Assembly (NCBI GenBank): GCA_016124445.1
Contig: WGNR01000001.1
Location: 496,001 to 560,000, forward strand
DNA length: 64,000 nt
Source: a bacterium
GTDB lineage: Bacteria > Planctomycetota > Planctomycetia > Pirellulales > Pirellulaceae
Reading direction: 5' to 3'
The notes beneath the pieces were generated by a model that worked only from the letters and a program-made list of their open reading frames with translations, was not told the origin of the DNA and searched no databases. Made by a program: the position numbers and the translations under genes. This document shows, piece after piece, positions 1 to 8,442 of this stretch. Each line of letters opens with the position of its first letter. The first letter of the stretch is position 1.

Positions 1-20
1 CGCAAAGAAGGCCAATTGAG

Positions 21-50
21 TTGACTTTGCTGAGACCCGCGGACGATAAT
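21..50 (+). promoter_or_regulatory. Candidate sigma-70 promoter for the 114 gene
   Basis: A TTGACT hexamer at 21-26 is followed after 18 bases by GATAAT at 45-50. Both match the sigma-70 consensus at five of six positions. A transcript would start near 57 and give a leader of about 57 bases before the gene at 114. Found by eye only. Confidence 0.45.
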
Positions 51-113
51 GTGGCTGCCCACCTCATAGCGCAGTGATCATCCCCTCTCAAACCTCCTTA
101 AGGGTTTTTCTTA

Positions 114-1361
114 ATGCGTCTGCTGATTTACCTTTCTTTCTTCCTGACACTATTTCTCTCCACAAATCTGCCTGCCCAGACTAACTGGCCAGAGTTTCGC
201 GGAGCCGATGGAAACGGTACCGATCTTACGGCCAACGTGCCGACCGATCTGTCCGACAAGAAGAACATCGCCTGGAAAGTGAATCCGCCCGGCAAAGGCT
301 GGTCGTCTCCCGTGATTTGGGGAGATCAACTCTGGATCACAACCGCCACCGTCGATGGCAAGAAGCAGTACGCCCTTTGTTACGACCGCAACACGGGCGA
401 GAAGCTGCACGACATTCTGGTCTTCGAGAACCCTGAACCAGATTTCTGCCACGAAACCAACAGCTATGCCTCATGCACTCCTTCGATCGAAGAAGGACGA
501 ATCTACGTGCATTACGGGAAGTACGGAACGGCCTGTCTCGATACCAAAACGGGAGAGAAGCTGTGGGAACGCCGCGACTTCCCTTGCAATCACTTCCGCG
601 GCCCTGCTTCTTCCCCGGTCATCGACGATAAGAACCTGTACGTGGCGTTTGATGGATTTGACTTCCAGTACGTTGTTGCCCTGGACAAGAAGACGGGCAA
701 AACCGTTTGGAAGCAAGATCGCAATATCGACTACGGCACCACCAATGGCGATCGCAAGAAGGGATACGGCACCGGACTGTTGATCACGCATGAAGGTCGA
801 CGGCAGTTGATCTATCCCAGCGCCGTTGAAACCCAAGCCTACGATCCCGACACCGGTAAAGTGCTGTGGAAGGTTCGACATGGTGGCATGAACGCGGCCG
901 TTCGTCCCATCTATCGACACGGGCTCGTCTACATCTTCGCAGGCGACGGCCAGGACAAAGTGGTTGTCGTCGATCCTTCCGGCAACGGTGATGTCACGTT
1001 GACCAATATCGTTTGGCACTCCGGCAAAGGAGTTCCCTTGCGTCCCGGTCCGGTGATGGTGGGGGATTGGATCTTCATGCTGGAAGACAAGGGAGTCGTT
1101 TCGTGTCGTGATGCGAAGACCGGCGATACGATTTGGGTTGAGCGAATCGGCGGCAACTACCGTTCTTCGTTGGTCTGTGCCGGCGACAACATCTACGCAT
1201 TTACGGATGACGGCCATGCCACCGTTTTCAAAGCTGCTGACGAATACCAAGAGGTCAGCCAAGCTGATTTCCCCTCGGGATTTCAGGCCTCCGCGGCCGT
1301 TGTGGGCGACTCGCTCTACTTGCGAAGCGTGAAAGGACTGTACTGCTTCCGCAAGCCATAA
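114..1361 (+). CDS. Secreted PQQ-like beta-propeller protein
   Basis: A 415-residue exported protein. Residues 1-22 form a signal peptide ending in an Ala-Gln junction. The mature part opens with the WPEFRGADGNG signature common in planctomycete PQQ-like propellers. Repeated blade motifs of the form D-x-x-TGEKLW or TGKTVW and VVALDKKTG follow to the C-terminus, as in BamB/PQQ-dehydrogenase-type repeats. No CxxCH heme motif and no dehydrogenase catalytic signature is visible, so a structural or ligand-binding role is more likely than confirmed enzymatic activity. An AAGGG element lies about 11 bases before the ATG. The next gene starts 64 bases downstream and may be co-transcribed. The fold call is firm; the function is unknown. 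Confidence 0.85.
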   Translation: MRLLIYLSFFLTLFLSTNLPAQTNWPEFRGADGNGTDLTANVPTDLSDKKNIAWKVNPPGKGWSSPVIWGDQLWITTATVDGKKQYALCYDRNTGEKLHDILVFENPEPDFCHETNSYASCTPSIEEGRIYVHYGKYGTACLDTKTGEKLWERRDFPCNHFRGPASSPVIDDKNLYVAFDGFDFQYVVALDKKTGKTVWKQDRNIDYGTTNGDRKKGYGTGLLITHEGRRQLIYPSAVETQAYDPDTGKVLWKVRHGGMNAAVRPIYRHGLVYIFAGDGQDKVVVVDPSGNGDVTLTNIVWHSGKGVPLRPGPVMVGDWIFMLEDKGVVSCRDAKTGDTIWVERIGGNYRSSLVCAGDNIYAFTDDGHATVFKAADEYQEVSQADFPSGFQASAAVVGDSLYLRSVKGLYCFRKP

Positions 1362-1425
1362 CCTAGTCATTTCAAGCCAGCGATTTTCACTCGATCTTAT
1401 CTTTATTCGAGAGGACTCTTCGACG

Positions 1426-2784
1426 ATGGCAATCCATCTGCGCGCCTGCGTTGCGGTTCTGTTGGTACTGGTTTGCGGCTGGCAACTGCCGGCCGAAGAA
1501 TCCAAGGAGAAGCCCAAGCAAACCCGTGAGGAAAAAGTCCGCGGCGATCGCGAGAAGGTACTCGCCGACGGCTACTGGATCTACAACGACTTTCAAAAAG
1601 GCCTGGCCCAGGCCAAGCAGACCGGCAAACCGCTAATGGTCGTCCTGCGCTGCATCCCATGCGAGCAGTGCGTCAAGCTGGATGAAGAGATCATGGAGAA
1701 AGACCCCGAGCTCCGGCCGCTCATGGACAAGTACGTCCGGGTTCGGATCGTTGGAACCAACGGACTGGATTTGAACCTGTTTCAGTACGACTACGACCAG
1801 TCATTTGCCGTCTTTCTGATGAATGCAGACAAGGTAATCTACGGGCGGTTTGGAACTCGTTCGCATCGCACCGACTGGACGAGCGACGTTTCGATTGAAG
1901 GTATCGAGAAAGCCCTGGAAGGCGGCCTGAGTCTGCATGCGAACTACCCGGCCAATCGAAATTCGCTGGTCGACAAACAGGGCGAGGCTCCTCTGTTTGC
2001 CAACCCGGAGAAGTTCCCGTCGCTCAAAGAGAAATACACCTCGGCTCTGAACTACGAAGGAGACGTGGTCAAAAGCTGTATCCACTGCCATCAGATCGGC
2101 GACGCGCAGAAGTCGTTCTTCCGCAGCCAAGGCAAACCAATCCCGGACGAATATCTGTTTCCCTACCCGCACCCCAAGGCAATCGGGTTGATCCTTGATC
2201 CGACCCAAAGGAGCCTCGTTGAAGAGATCGTCAGCGGATCGATCGCCGACAAGGCAGGTCTGAAGAAGGGAGACACCATCTCTACCGTTCGCGGCCAACC
2301 GATTCTGTCGATTGCCGATGTCCAGTGGGTTTTGCACCATGCTGGCGACACCGATAAAGTCCCCGTTACCTACAAACGAGATGGCGAAATCGCTTCGACC
2401 ACGTTAGATCTACCCGCAGGCTGGCGATCACAAGATGATCTATCATGGCGAGTCAGCTCGTGGCCGATGCGGCGAATGACGCTGGGCGGAATGGTGCTAG
2501 AAGAGGCCTCGCCGGAACAACGCGAACAGGCCGGCATCACCGATCCTGCGAAGATGGCCCTGCGCGTTCGTTTTCTGGGCCGTTACGGCGACTCGGCATT
2601 AGCCCTGAAAACGGGCTTCAAAGTAGGGGACATCCTGGTCGGCTACGATGGACACAACGACTTGGTCCGCGAAACCGATTTATTGGCTTACGCAGCAAAG
2701 AACTGCTTGCTGGGCGAGAAGGTCAAGATTGACTTTGTTCGCGGCAACAAGCGCATGTCGCTGACACTTCCGATGCAGGAATAA
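1426..2784 (+). CDS. Secreted thioredoxin-fold protein with CxxCH motif and two PDZ domains
   Basis: 452 residues. An N-terminal signal peptide (about residues 1-22) precedes a thioredoxin-like domain. This carries a three-cysteine motif C76-IP-C79-EQ-C82 where thioredoxins have CxxC. A CIHCH heme-type motif sits near residue 218, followed by a PDZ domain (about 265-345, ISTVRGQPILSIADVQ core) and a second PDZ-like region (about 365-450, KVGDILVGYDG core). The arrangement suggests a periplasmic redox or scaffold protein whose PDZ domains bind peptides. No trypsin-like protease domain is present, so it is not a DegP protease. AGGA lies 10 bases before the ATG. Substrate unknown; covalent heme binding is inferred only from the motif. 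Confidence 0.8.
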   Translation: MAIHLRACVAVLLVLVCGWQLPAEESKEKPKQTREEKVRGDREKVLADGYWIYNDFQKGLAQAKQTGKPLMVVLRCIPCEQCVKLDEEIMEKDPELRPLMDKYVRVRIVGTNGLDLNLFQYDYDQSFAVFLMNADKVIYGRFGTRSHRTDWTSDVSIEGIEKALEGGLSLHANYPANRNSLVDKQGEAPLFANPEKFPSLKEKYTSALNYEGDVVKSCIHCHQIGDAQKSFFRSQGKPIPDEYLFPYPHPKAIGLILDPTQRSLVEEIVSGSIADKAGLKKGDTISTVRGQPILSIADVQWVLHHAGDTDKVPVTYKRDGEIASTTLDLPAGWRSQDDLSWRVSSWPMRRMTLGGMVLEEASPEQREQAGITDPAKMALRVRFLGRYGDSALALKTGFKVGDILVGYDGHNDLVRETDLLAYAAKNCLLGEKVKIDFVRGNKRMSLTLPMQE

Positions 2785-2792
2785 CAACGAAA

Positions 2793-2824
2793 CAGCCCCA
2801 CGCAGCTTTTGCCGCATGGGGCTG
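2793..2824. terminator. Hairpin between convergent genes, probable terminator
   Basis: CAGCCCCA at 2793-2800 pairs perfectly with TGGGGCTG at 2817-2824. The 16-base interior can extend the stem in part. It lies between genes converging from both sides. A short T-rich stretch follows on the plus strand a few bases after the stem, so termination is plausible but not textbook. Confidence 0.5.
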
Positions 2825-2853
2825 AATTCGTTTTCAGTTATCGTGCCGTCTAC

Positions 2854-3759
2854 CTAGTCGCGGTCGCCACGAATACCGGCTCGGCCTTCGAGGAGTCCGT
2901 CACGGTCTCCTCGCATTCCGCCTCGATCGTCCCAATCGGAGAAGCGGCGATCGTAGATCCGGCCACCGTTGTTGTTGAAGTAATAGCGACCATCATTGTC
3001 GAAGTAGTAACGTCGACCGCCGTTGTACATGAACCGCATGCCGTCGTCATCGCGGTAGTAGTAACCATCGACGAACGGACCGCCACGGAAACCGGTAACC
3101 ACGCGTGGTTGGTAGTTGTCGTACCAGCCGCCACCATGGCCGAAACCGGGGCCGTTGTATCGATTCCAGGCGTTATTGCGATAAACCATCCAGAATCGAT
3201 TTGGTGCCCAGTACCACCAGTTGCCGTTGTGCTGGACGAAACGCCAGCGAGCACCGCGATCGTCGCGATCACCCCGTCGCGAACCTGGATCGGCATTGTT
3301 CGCCCGCGGCGGGGCGGCGTTGGCATTTCCGTTTGCGTTCATATTGGCGTTGGCGTTACCGCCCAGATTTGCCTTGCCGTTGTTGGTAGCGTTACCTTGA
3401 ACATTCGCGTCGACATTGGCTTTTGCGTCTGCTTGGCTGCCATCGGGGTTGATGACCGGCGGCGGTGCAGGTGCGGCTGGTTGCGATGCATTCACTTTCG
3501 CACCACCGGCGGCGTCGGCCGCGGTGTCTGTGGCAGGAAGCATTGGTTTAACATCTGCCGCGTTGGCTTTCGCATCGGTGGCAGCTTTCGCGGCAGTGTC
3601 GCCAGCGACGCTACCAGCTGCGTCGGTAGCTGCCTTGGCCGTACCAGCGGCTTGTGTGCCGAGGTCAACGCCAGGAACTTGTGCCTGAAGCGAACCGGCC
3701 AGCATCAATCCAAATGCGATCGACAGACTCAAGATCCAGTTTCGGGGGGAAAAGGTCAT
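2854..3759 (-). CDS. Secreted low-complexity Ala/Asn-rich protein with Tyr-rich C-terminal repeats
   Basis: 301 residues. I start it at the ATG at 3759 rather than the upstream in-frame ATG at 3915, because AGGAA lies about 8 bases before it and a clean signal peptide follows at once (residues 1-26, ending LQA-Q). Three zones follow: an Ala/Asp/Lys zone (AATDAAG-like repeats), an Asn/Ala/Gly zone around residues 130-165 (NANANMNANGNANA), and a C-terminal zone rich in Tyr, Trp, Arg, Asp and Gly with repeated YYFDNDGRYYFNNNG-type units. No enzyme domain is recognised. The composition suggests a cell-surface or matrix protein. A long antisense reading frame covers the same span and is regarded as a shadow. 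Confidence 0.75.
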   Translation of the reverse strand: MTFSPRNWILSLSIAFGLMLAGSLQAQVPGVDLGTQAAGTAKAATDAAGSVAGDTAAKAATDAKANAADVKPMLPATDTAADAAGGAKVNASQPAAPAPPPVINPDGSQADAKANVDANVQGNATNNGKANLGGNANANMNANGNANAAPPRANNADPGSRRGDRDDRGARWRFVQHNGNWWYWAPNRFWMVYRNNAWNRYNGPGFGHGGGWYDNYQPRVVTGFRGGPFVDGYYYRDDDGMRFMYNGGRRYYFDNDGRYYFNNNGGRIYDRRFSDWDDRGGMRGDRDGLLEGRAGIRGDRD

Positions 3760-4121
3760 AACTACGTTCCTTTCTCGCGGTGAATGGGGAACTTTCGGTG
3801 TTTCGTGATGGATCTGCGCGTAGCAAACCTGTCGAACCGAGACGCCCATCACGAATGACTTCCAATCGTGCAACTTATGGGGCAAGGCGCATGCCAATCG
3901 GCCCTGGGATGCCAATCCGAGAACTTCGACTATCCCTCATGATTTTCGATTTGCGCTACGATTGCCAGGAAAATCATGACGATCAAGAAACATCTGCCGA
4001 GAAGATCAAATGCAACTGATTGGTTAAATGGCAATCAACATGGACAGGAAAGACTCAAACACGAAAAAAGCCGCTCCCTGGGAAGCGGCTTTTCTGTCGT
4101 TCGTTCATTAAACCGACCAAG
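3760..4121. other. Gene-free interval upstream of the Asn/Ala-rich protein gene
   Basis: This interval holds the promoter side of the minus-strand gene starting at 3759 and the terminator of the minus-strand DUF1080 gene. ATGCCAATC occurs twice about 15 bases apart around 3892-3915. No other gene or convincing promoter was recognised. Confidence 0.6.
4064..4093 (-). terminator. Rho-independent terminator of the DUF1080 gene
   Basis: AAAAGCCGCT at 4066-4075 pairs perfectly with AGCGGCTTTT at 4084-4093 around an 8-base loop. Read on the minus strand the stem runs into six T residues. It lies 29 bases beyond the stop codon of the gene at 4122-4769. Confidence 0.85.
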
Positions 4122-4769
4122 TTAGTCGAGTTCTTTCAGCTTGATGTTTTTCCAAGCGACGTGGTAAGGACCAGCATTCTTGCCGATGCCATGAACTTGC
4201 AGACCAATGAAACCTTTCGGATGGGTCTTGTAGATCTCTTCGTCGGTCAGATCTTCGATCTCAGCACCGTTGATCCAAGTTTGGATGCGTGGGCCCTTGG
4301 CGACGACGCGGTAGTGATTCCACTCGCCGTTCTTGAAGTGATCGGTCGGCTTCAGACGTTCTTTAGGAGTAAGCCAACCGCGGCCGGTTGCTTCGCCGTA
4401 AACGTATCCAGCTTCGGCCGGACCAGCTTCGATTTCGACCTGGGGACCATTCACGCGGCCTTCGTTGGTGTTGCCCTTGGTCTGCGAACGAATCTGAACA
4501 CCGGAGTTCAACTTGTCGTCGCACTTCACGTCGAATTCGAGTTCGAAGTCGCCATACAGCTTATCGGTGCACAAAAACGAGTTCGGGCTGCCGGTCTTGG
4601 TCGTGCCGACGATCGTTCCGTCTTTCACTTCGTAGGTTGCCGTGCCGTTCTTCTGAGTCCAGCCGGTCAGATCTTTGCCGTTGAAAAGATCGACCCAACC
4701 TTCTTCGGCCTGGGCGGTGGCCGCGAAGCCGATCATCATCAGGCCGATTGCAAGAGACATTTTTCGCAT
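4122..4769 (-). CDS. Secreted DUF1080 (3-keto-disaccharide hydrolase-like) protein
   Basis: 215 residues. After a signal peptide (about 1-21, ending AQA) the protein is a single concanavalin-like jelly-roll of the DUF1080 family. Diagnostic stretches are WVDLFNGKDLTGW at the start, FELEFDVKCDDKLNSGVQIRS in the middle, WNHYRVVAKGPRIQTWING and GFIGLQVHG near the end. Members of this family in Bacteroidetes and Planctomycetes are linked to sugar and glycoside breakdown, including 3-keto-glycoside hydrolysis, but activity cannot be assigned from this sequence alone. AGGAG lies about 10 bases before the ATG. Its own terminator makes it likely monocistronic. Confidence 0.88.
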   Translation of the reverse strand: MRKMSLAIGLMMIGFAATAQAEEGWVDLFNGKDLTGWTQKNGTATYEVKDGTIVGTTKTGSPNSFLCTDKLYGDFELEFDVKCDDKLNSGVQIRSQTKGNTNEGRVNGPQVEIEAGPAEAGYVYGEATGRGWLTPKERLKPTDHFKNGEWNHYRVVAKGPRIQTWINGAEIEDLTDEEIYKTHPKGFIGLQVHGIGKNAGPYHVAWKNIKLKELD

Positions 4770-4905
4770 GGGTAGGAAACTCCTAAACTATGTGAGTGGA
4801 TGGGGTTTTCAGAGAGGGACCCCCATTATCCTTGGGGCCAACTACCGCTTCAACCGACGCACCGGCGATTGAGCACAAAAAGCCCTCATTCCGGGCATAA
4901 GAACC

Positions 4906-5988
4906 TTAAAACAGCCGCTGTTGCGACTTCCCGTTCTCACCTGGCCCGCGAAATTGGGTCGTATCGAGCGGTACCTTTACCTTCCCCAGCCCATGCTTTT
5001 CGCGAAACATCGCGAAGGTCTTGGCAATCGTGCTGGCAATCACCCCTTCGCCGCGCATCCGCGATCCCCACCGTGTATCATTCAACTGTCCGCCGCGACA
5101 GGCCTCGATGCGCGATTTCACACGCTCGGCATGCTCCGGCAAATGCTCGTCGAGCCAGTTCACAAAGATCTCTTTTACCGCATGTGGCAACCGCAGCAGC
5201 GTGAAGCCGGCACTAGTCGCGCCGCGCGCGGCAACCGCTTCCATGAGTGCCGGAATCTCGACATCGTTCAGGCCGGGAATTATCGGAGCCATCATCACAT
5301 TCACTGGTAAGCCTGCTTCGGTCAGCTTTTCCACCGCTGATAACCGCGCCGCAGGGCTCGACGTGCGCGGCTCCATCACGCGGGTCAACTTCTGATCGAG
5401 TGAAGTAATGCTCAAGTTGACACAAACCAACCGATGCCGCGCCATCTCGCTCAAAAGATCCAAGTCGCGCAGCACCAGCGCATTCTTGCTGATAATCCCC
5501 AGCGGCTGCCGGGCCTGAAGGGCAACCTCCAAGCAGCCGCGAGTCACCTCAAACTGTTTTTCGGCCGGCTGGTAACAATCGGTGACGCCTGACATGGCAA
5601 TGACTTCGCACTTCCACTTGGGCCGACGAAGATAGTCCGCAAACAGGCTCGGCGCATTTCGCTTGACCATGATCTTGGTCTCGAAATCGAGCCCGCTGCT
5701 GAAGCCGAGAAACTCGTGGTAAGGCCGAGCGTAGCAGTAGCTGCAACCATGAGTACATCCGCGGTACGGATTCAGACTGTAGGTAAACGGAATGTCGGGG
5801 CTGTCGTTCTTGGTGACGAGTGATTTGGTTTCATCCGCGAAGTACTCGGTCTCGATCTTACGAGCCGAGAACTGCTCGACATCACTCGGGTCGAGATGCT
5901 CCAAGTCGTCTTGAACTGCCAATAGCTCGAATCGATTGGTGGGATTGCTACTCGTCCCGCGACCAATTGCTTTTCGAACCGGATCCAT
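4906..5988 (-). CDS. PA0069-family radical SAM protein
   Basis: 360 residues. The radical SAM cluster motif is C78-THG-C82-SY-C85 within NPYRGCTHGCSYCYARPYHE, which is highly typical of the PA0069 family (spore-photoproduct-lyase-related radical SAM proteins). Other family landmarks are GFSSGLDFETKI, SGVTDCYQPAE and the VNVMMAPIIPGLND segment on the barrel. The protein should bind a 4Fe-4S cluster and S-adenosylmethionine in the cytoplasm. The substrate of this family is not established. The length is normal. It is followed upstream, on the same strand, by the SMP-30 gene with an 80-base gap. Confidence 0.9.
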   Translation of the reverse strand: MDPVRKAIGRGTSSNPTNRFELLAVQDDLEHLDPSDVEQFSARKIETEYFADETKSLVTKNDSPDIPFTYSLNPYRGCTHGCSYCYARPYHEFLGFSSGLDFETKIMVKRNAPSLFADYLRRPKWKCEVIAMSGVTDCYQPAEKQFEVTRGCLEVALQARQPLGIISKNALVLRDLDLLSEMARHRLVCVNLSITSLDQKLTRVMEPRTSSPAARLSAVEKLTEAGLPVNVMMAPIIPGLNDVEIPALMEAVAARGATSAGFTLLRLPHAVKEIFVNWLDEHLPEHAERVKSRIEACRGGQLNDTRWGSRMRGEGVIASTIAKTFAMFREKHGLGKVKVPLDTTQFRGPGENGKSQQRLF

Positions 5989-6068
5989 TGCATGTAACCT
6001 TGAGCCACTCTACGGAAGTCAACGCCCACAAGTGTACATGCGCACAGACATTCTTGCCAAGCCAAATT

Positions 6069-6956
6069 CTACCCGGCAAAAGGTGTCGTCGCCGCGCCAC
6101 GGACGCCTGGCTCACAAAGGAACAATCCGCCCGCCTGAGGGAACTTGGCCAGTTGCTCTTCGTTAAATCCTTTTCGCGGCGTCGTAATATAGAGCTGATC
6201 GAGGTTGTCTCCGCCGAAACAGCATGACGTCACATTCGGACAAGGAATCTCGATCGTGCCGATCAGTTCGCCGGTCTGCGGATTCCAGCGGCGGATGGCA
6301 GCTCCGCCCCACATGCCGGTCCAGAGCATTCCCTCGTCGTCGATCGTCATGCCATCTGGTTTGCCGATGCCGAGCGATTCAGGAATATCGACAACCGTGC
6401 GGCGGTTGGTGATCGCGCCGGTCTCGATGTCGTAGTCAAACGCATCGACTTTCCGCGTTGCCGTGTCGATGTAGTAGAAAACCTTATGATCAGGCGACCA
6501 GCACAGGCCATTGCTGTTGACCACGCCGGGGACGACTGTTTCATACTCAAACAGGCTATCGAACCGATAACAATTGGCATCGCCGGGAGTGCGGGTATCC
6601 GAGATCGTTCCGGCGAACAGTCTGCCGCGGGGATCGCATTTGGCGTCGTTGAAGCGATTGGTCTCGGAGTTGGTGTCAGGATTGGCAACCTTGGTAATTT
6701 CACCTGTTTCGGGACTGAGCCGAACGATTCCGTCGCGGGTACCGACGATGATATCCCCCTTGGTTGACGCGATCGCGAAACTGCACTCTTTTTCGACTTT
6801 CCAGGCCTTGTCAGCACCGGTGGCGGGATCGAAGCGATGGACCTGGCTGTTCTCGATATCAACCCACAACAGCGTCTTTGTGGCAGCGTCCCAGGAAGGT
6901 CCTTCCCCCAAAGTTGCTTGGGCATCGAGCACGCATTTCGCTTCGTACGTCTGCAT
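6069..6956 (-). CDS. SMP-30/gluconolactonase/LRE family protein
   Basis: 295 residues, a six-bladed propeller of the SMP-30 family. The metal-binding Glu18 lies in LGEGPSWD. An Asn/Asp pair expected at the metal site appears in VNSNGLCWSPDHKVFYYIDT, and GKPDGMTIDDEGMLW follows. Characterised members hydrolyse gluconolactone or related sugar lactones. There is no signal peptide, so it is cytoplasmic. It runs divergently from the nucleotidase gene at 7109 and may share a transcript with the radical SAM gene downstream. Substrate specificity is not readable. Confidence 0.88.
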   Translation of the reverse strand: MQTYEAKCVLDAQATLGEGPSWDAATKTLLWVDIENSQVHRFDPATGADKAWKVEKECSFAIASTKGDIIVGTRDGIVRLSPETGEITKVANPDTNSETNRFNDAKCDPRGRLFAGTISDTRTPGDANCYRFDSLFEYETVVPGVVNSNGLCWSPDHKVFYYIDTATRKVDAFDYDIETGAITNRRTVVDIPESLGIGKPDGMTIDDEGMLWTGMWGGAAIRRWNPQTGELIGTIEIPCPNVTSCCFGGDNLDQLYITTPRKGFNEEQLAKFPQAGGLFLCEPGVRGAATTPFAG

Positions 6957-7108
6957 AGGGCACGTTTTCCGTCATACAAGGGGTGTTGTGGGTCTTCGGT
7001 CAGACTTTCTAAACTACTAAATTCGCTTGAAGATCAAGCGTCCCTGCCGATCGTAGGCCTGATGGCTGCGATTCGCAACCAGTATCCCCAGTTGCAGAAT
7101 CATTACCT

Positions 7109-8092
7109 ATGGCCGAAAGCCAATACTCACAAGAACTTCGTGTTGCCGCCCAGGCCGTTGTCGAGGCCAGCAAGGTTTGTCGACACATTCAATCGACCGA
7201 CGATTTCGACGAACTGTCGAAGAACGATCGCAGCCCGGTCACGGTCGCCGACTTCGGCAGCCAGGCTGTCGTCTGTAAAGCGATCCAGGACGCATACCCC
7301 GGCGACCCAATCATCGCAGAAGAAGATTCAGCGGCGCTGCGTCTGCCGGATCAGATTTCCGTTTTGAATCGCGTGGTCAAAGAAGTCGGCAAAGTCATCC
7401 CCGACGCAACCCAAGAAGAGGTTCTCGACTGGATCGATCAAGGGATTTCGCGTGAACCGGCTCTGCGAACCTGGACGCTCGACCCGATCGACGGGACGAA
7501 AGGTTTTCTGCGGAAGGAACAATATGCCATCGCGCTCGCTTTGCTGATCAACGGCGAGGTGAAAGTTGCGGCCTTGGCTTGCCCCAACCTCGGCACGATC
7601 GAAAGCGACGAGATCGGCTTTCTGTTCACGGCGATCGAAGGAGAAGGAGCCTACGTCGCTCCCCTTTCCGATCCGGACGATCGCACGCGGATTTCGACTT
7701 CCGGTTGTATCTTCACCAAGGATGCGAGGTTCTGTGAGTCGGTCGAATCGGGACATAGCGACCATAGCTGGTCGTCTGAAATCGCCCAGCACCTGGGCAT
7801 CGTGCGCGACTCGGTGCGGCTCGACAGCCAGGCCAAGTACGCCGTGGTGGCGCGAGGCGAAGCAGAGATCTATCTTCGCCTGCCAACCAAACCGGGTTAT
7901 GTCGAAAAGATCTGGGACCACGCAGCTGGCTACCTGGTGATCAAAGAAGCAGGCGGCACTGTCACCGACGTGCATGGTTACCCGCTCGACTTCTCGCGTG
8001 GGGCATTGCTTTCGGAGAATCAAGGCATCATCGCCACGAATGGCGCCTTACATGAAGCGGTCGTCACGGCGGTGAAGTCTGGTAACAGCTAG
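7109..8092 (+). CDS. 3'(2'),5'-bisphosphate nucleotidase, Hal2/SAL1 type
   Basis: 327 residues of the inositol-monophosphatase fold. Metal and substrate motifs are all present: SPVTVADFGSQ near residue 42, the EED acidic loop at 71-73, TLDPIDGTKGF at 123-133, and WDHAAGYLVIKEAGG near the C-terminus. The TLDPIDGTKGFLR form and the length match the eukaryote-like Hal2/SAL1 branch rather than the shorter E. coli CysQ. The expected role is removal of 3'-phosphoadenosine 5'-phosphate, a by-product of sulfate activation. Its stop codon overlaps the stop of the convergent Rieske gene in a shared CTAG. Inositol-phosphate activity is the alternative. Confidence 0.87.
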   Translation: MAESQYSQELRVAAQAVVEASKVCRHIQSTDDFDELSKNDRSPVTVADFGSQAVVCKAIQDAYPGDPIIAEEDSAALRLPDQISVLNRVVKEVGKVIPDATQEEVLDWIDQGISREPALRTWTLDPIDGTKGFLRKEQYAIALALLINGEVKVAALACPNLGTIESDEIGFLFTAIEGEGAYVAPLSDPDDRTRISTSGCIFTKDARFCESVESGHSDHSWSSEIAQHLGIVRDSVRLDSQAKYAVVARGEAEIYLRLPTKPGYVEKIWDHAAGYLVIKEAGGTVTDVHGYPLDFSRGALLSENQGIIATNGALHEAVVTAVKSGNS

Positions 8093-8430
8093 ATCAAGCG
8101 AATCGAGTTGGGCTGTTTGTCGAGTTCGACCCAGACCACTTCGTTTTCAACGCGAACGGCATATATCTTCGCGTTGAACCGCGGATCGTTGGCGTCGAGA
8201 TAGACACCGTCCGAAAGCCGAAATCGCCAGTGATGCACCGGGCACGAGACGGCCCCTTCGCAGACGATTCCCTTCGCCAGATTGGCCCCAGCGTGAGGGC
8301 ACATGGCGTCGATGGCGAAGATCCCTTCGTCAGTCGAGAAGATCCCGATCCAAAGCTCGTCAACCACCACAAGCCGACCACCTTGATGCGGCAAATCGGA
8401 AAGTTGGACGAGCTGGACGAATTGAGCCAC
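8089..8430 (-). CDS. Rieske [2Fe-2S] ferredoxin-like protein
   Basis: 113 residues, NirD/ferredoxin-like. The two cluster-binding motifs are C44-P-H46 (MCPHAGANL) and C63-PV-H66 (SCPVHHWRF), the standard Cys-x-His and Cys-x-x-His pattern. The start is a GTG. The gene begins 12 bases after the DAHP synthase stop codon on the same strand, so the two are very likely co-transcribed. There is no membrane segment or signal peptide, so this is a soluble electron carrier or oxygenase partner. Its 3' end overlaps the nucleotidase gene by four bases. The redox partner is unknown. Confidence 0.88.
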   Translation of the reverse strand: MAQFVQLVQLSDLPHQGGRLVVVDELWIGIFSTDEGIFAIDAMCPHAGANLAKGIVCEGAVSCPVHHWRFRLSDGVYLDANDPRFNAKIYAVRVENEVVWVELDKQPNSIRLI

Positions 8431-8442
8431 GCTTGGTTTCGC

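Noticed and set aside
2809..3783. A 324-residue reading frame antisense to the Asn/Ala-rich protein gene
   Set aside because: It lacks a ribosome-binding site and signal peptide and its composition mirrors the repeats of the opposite strand. The minus-strand frame has both start signals.
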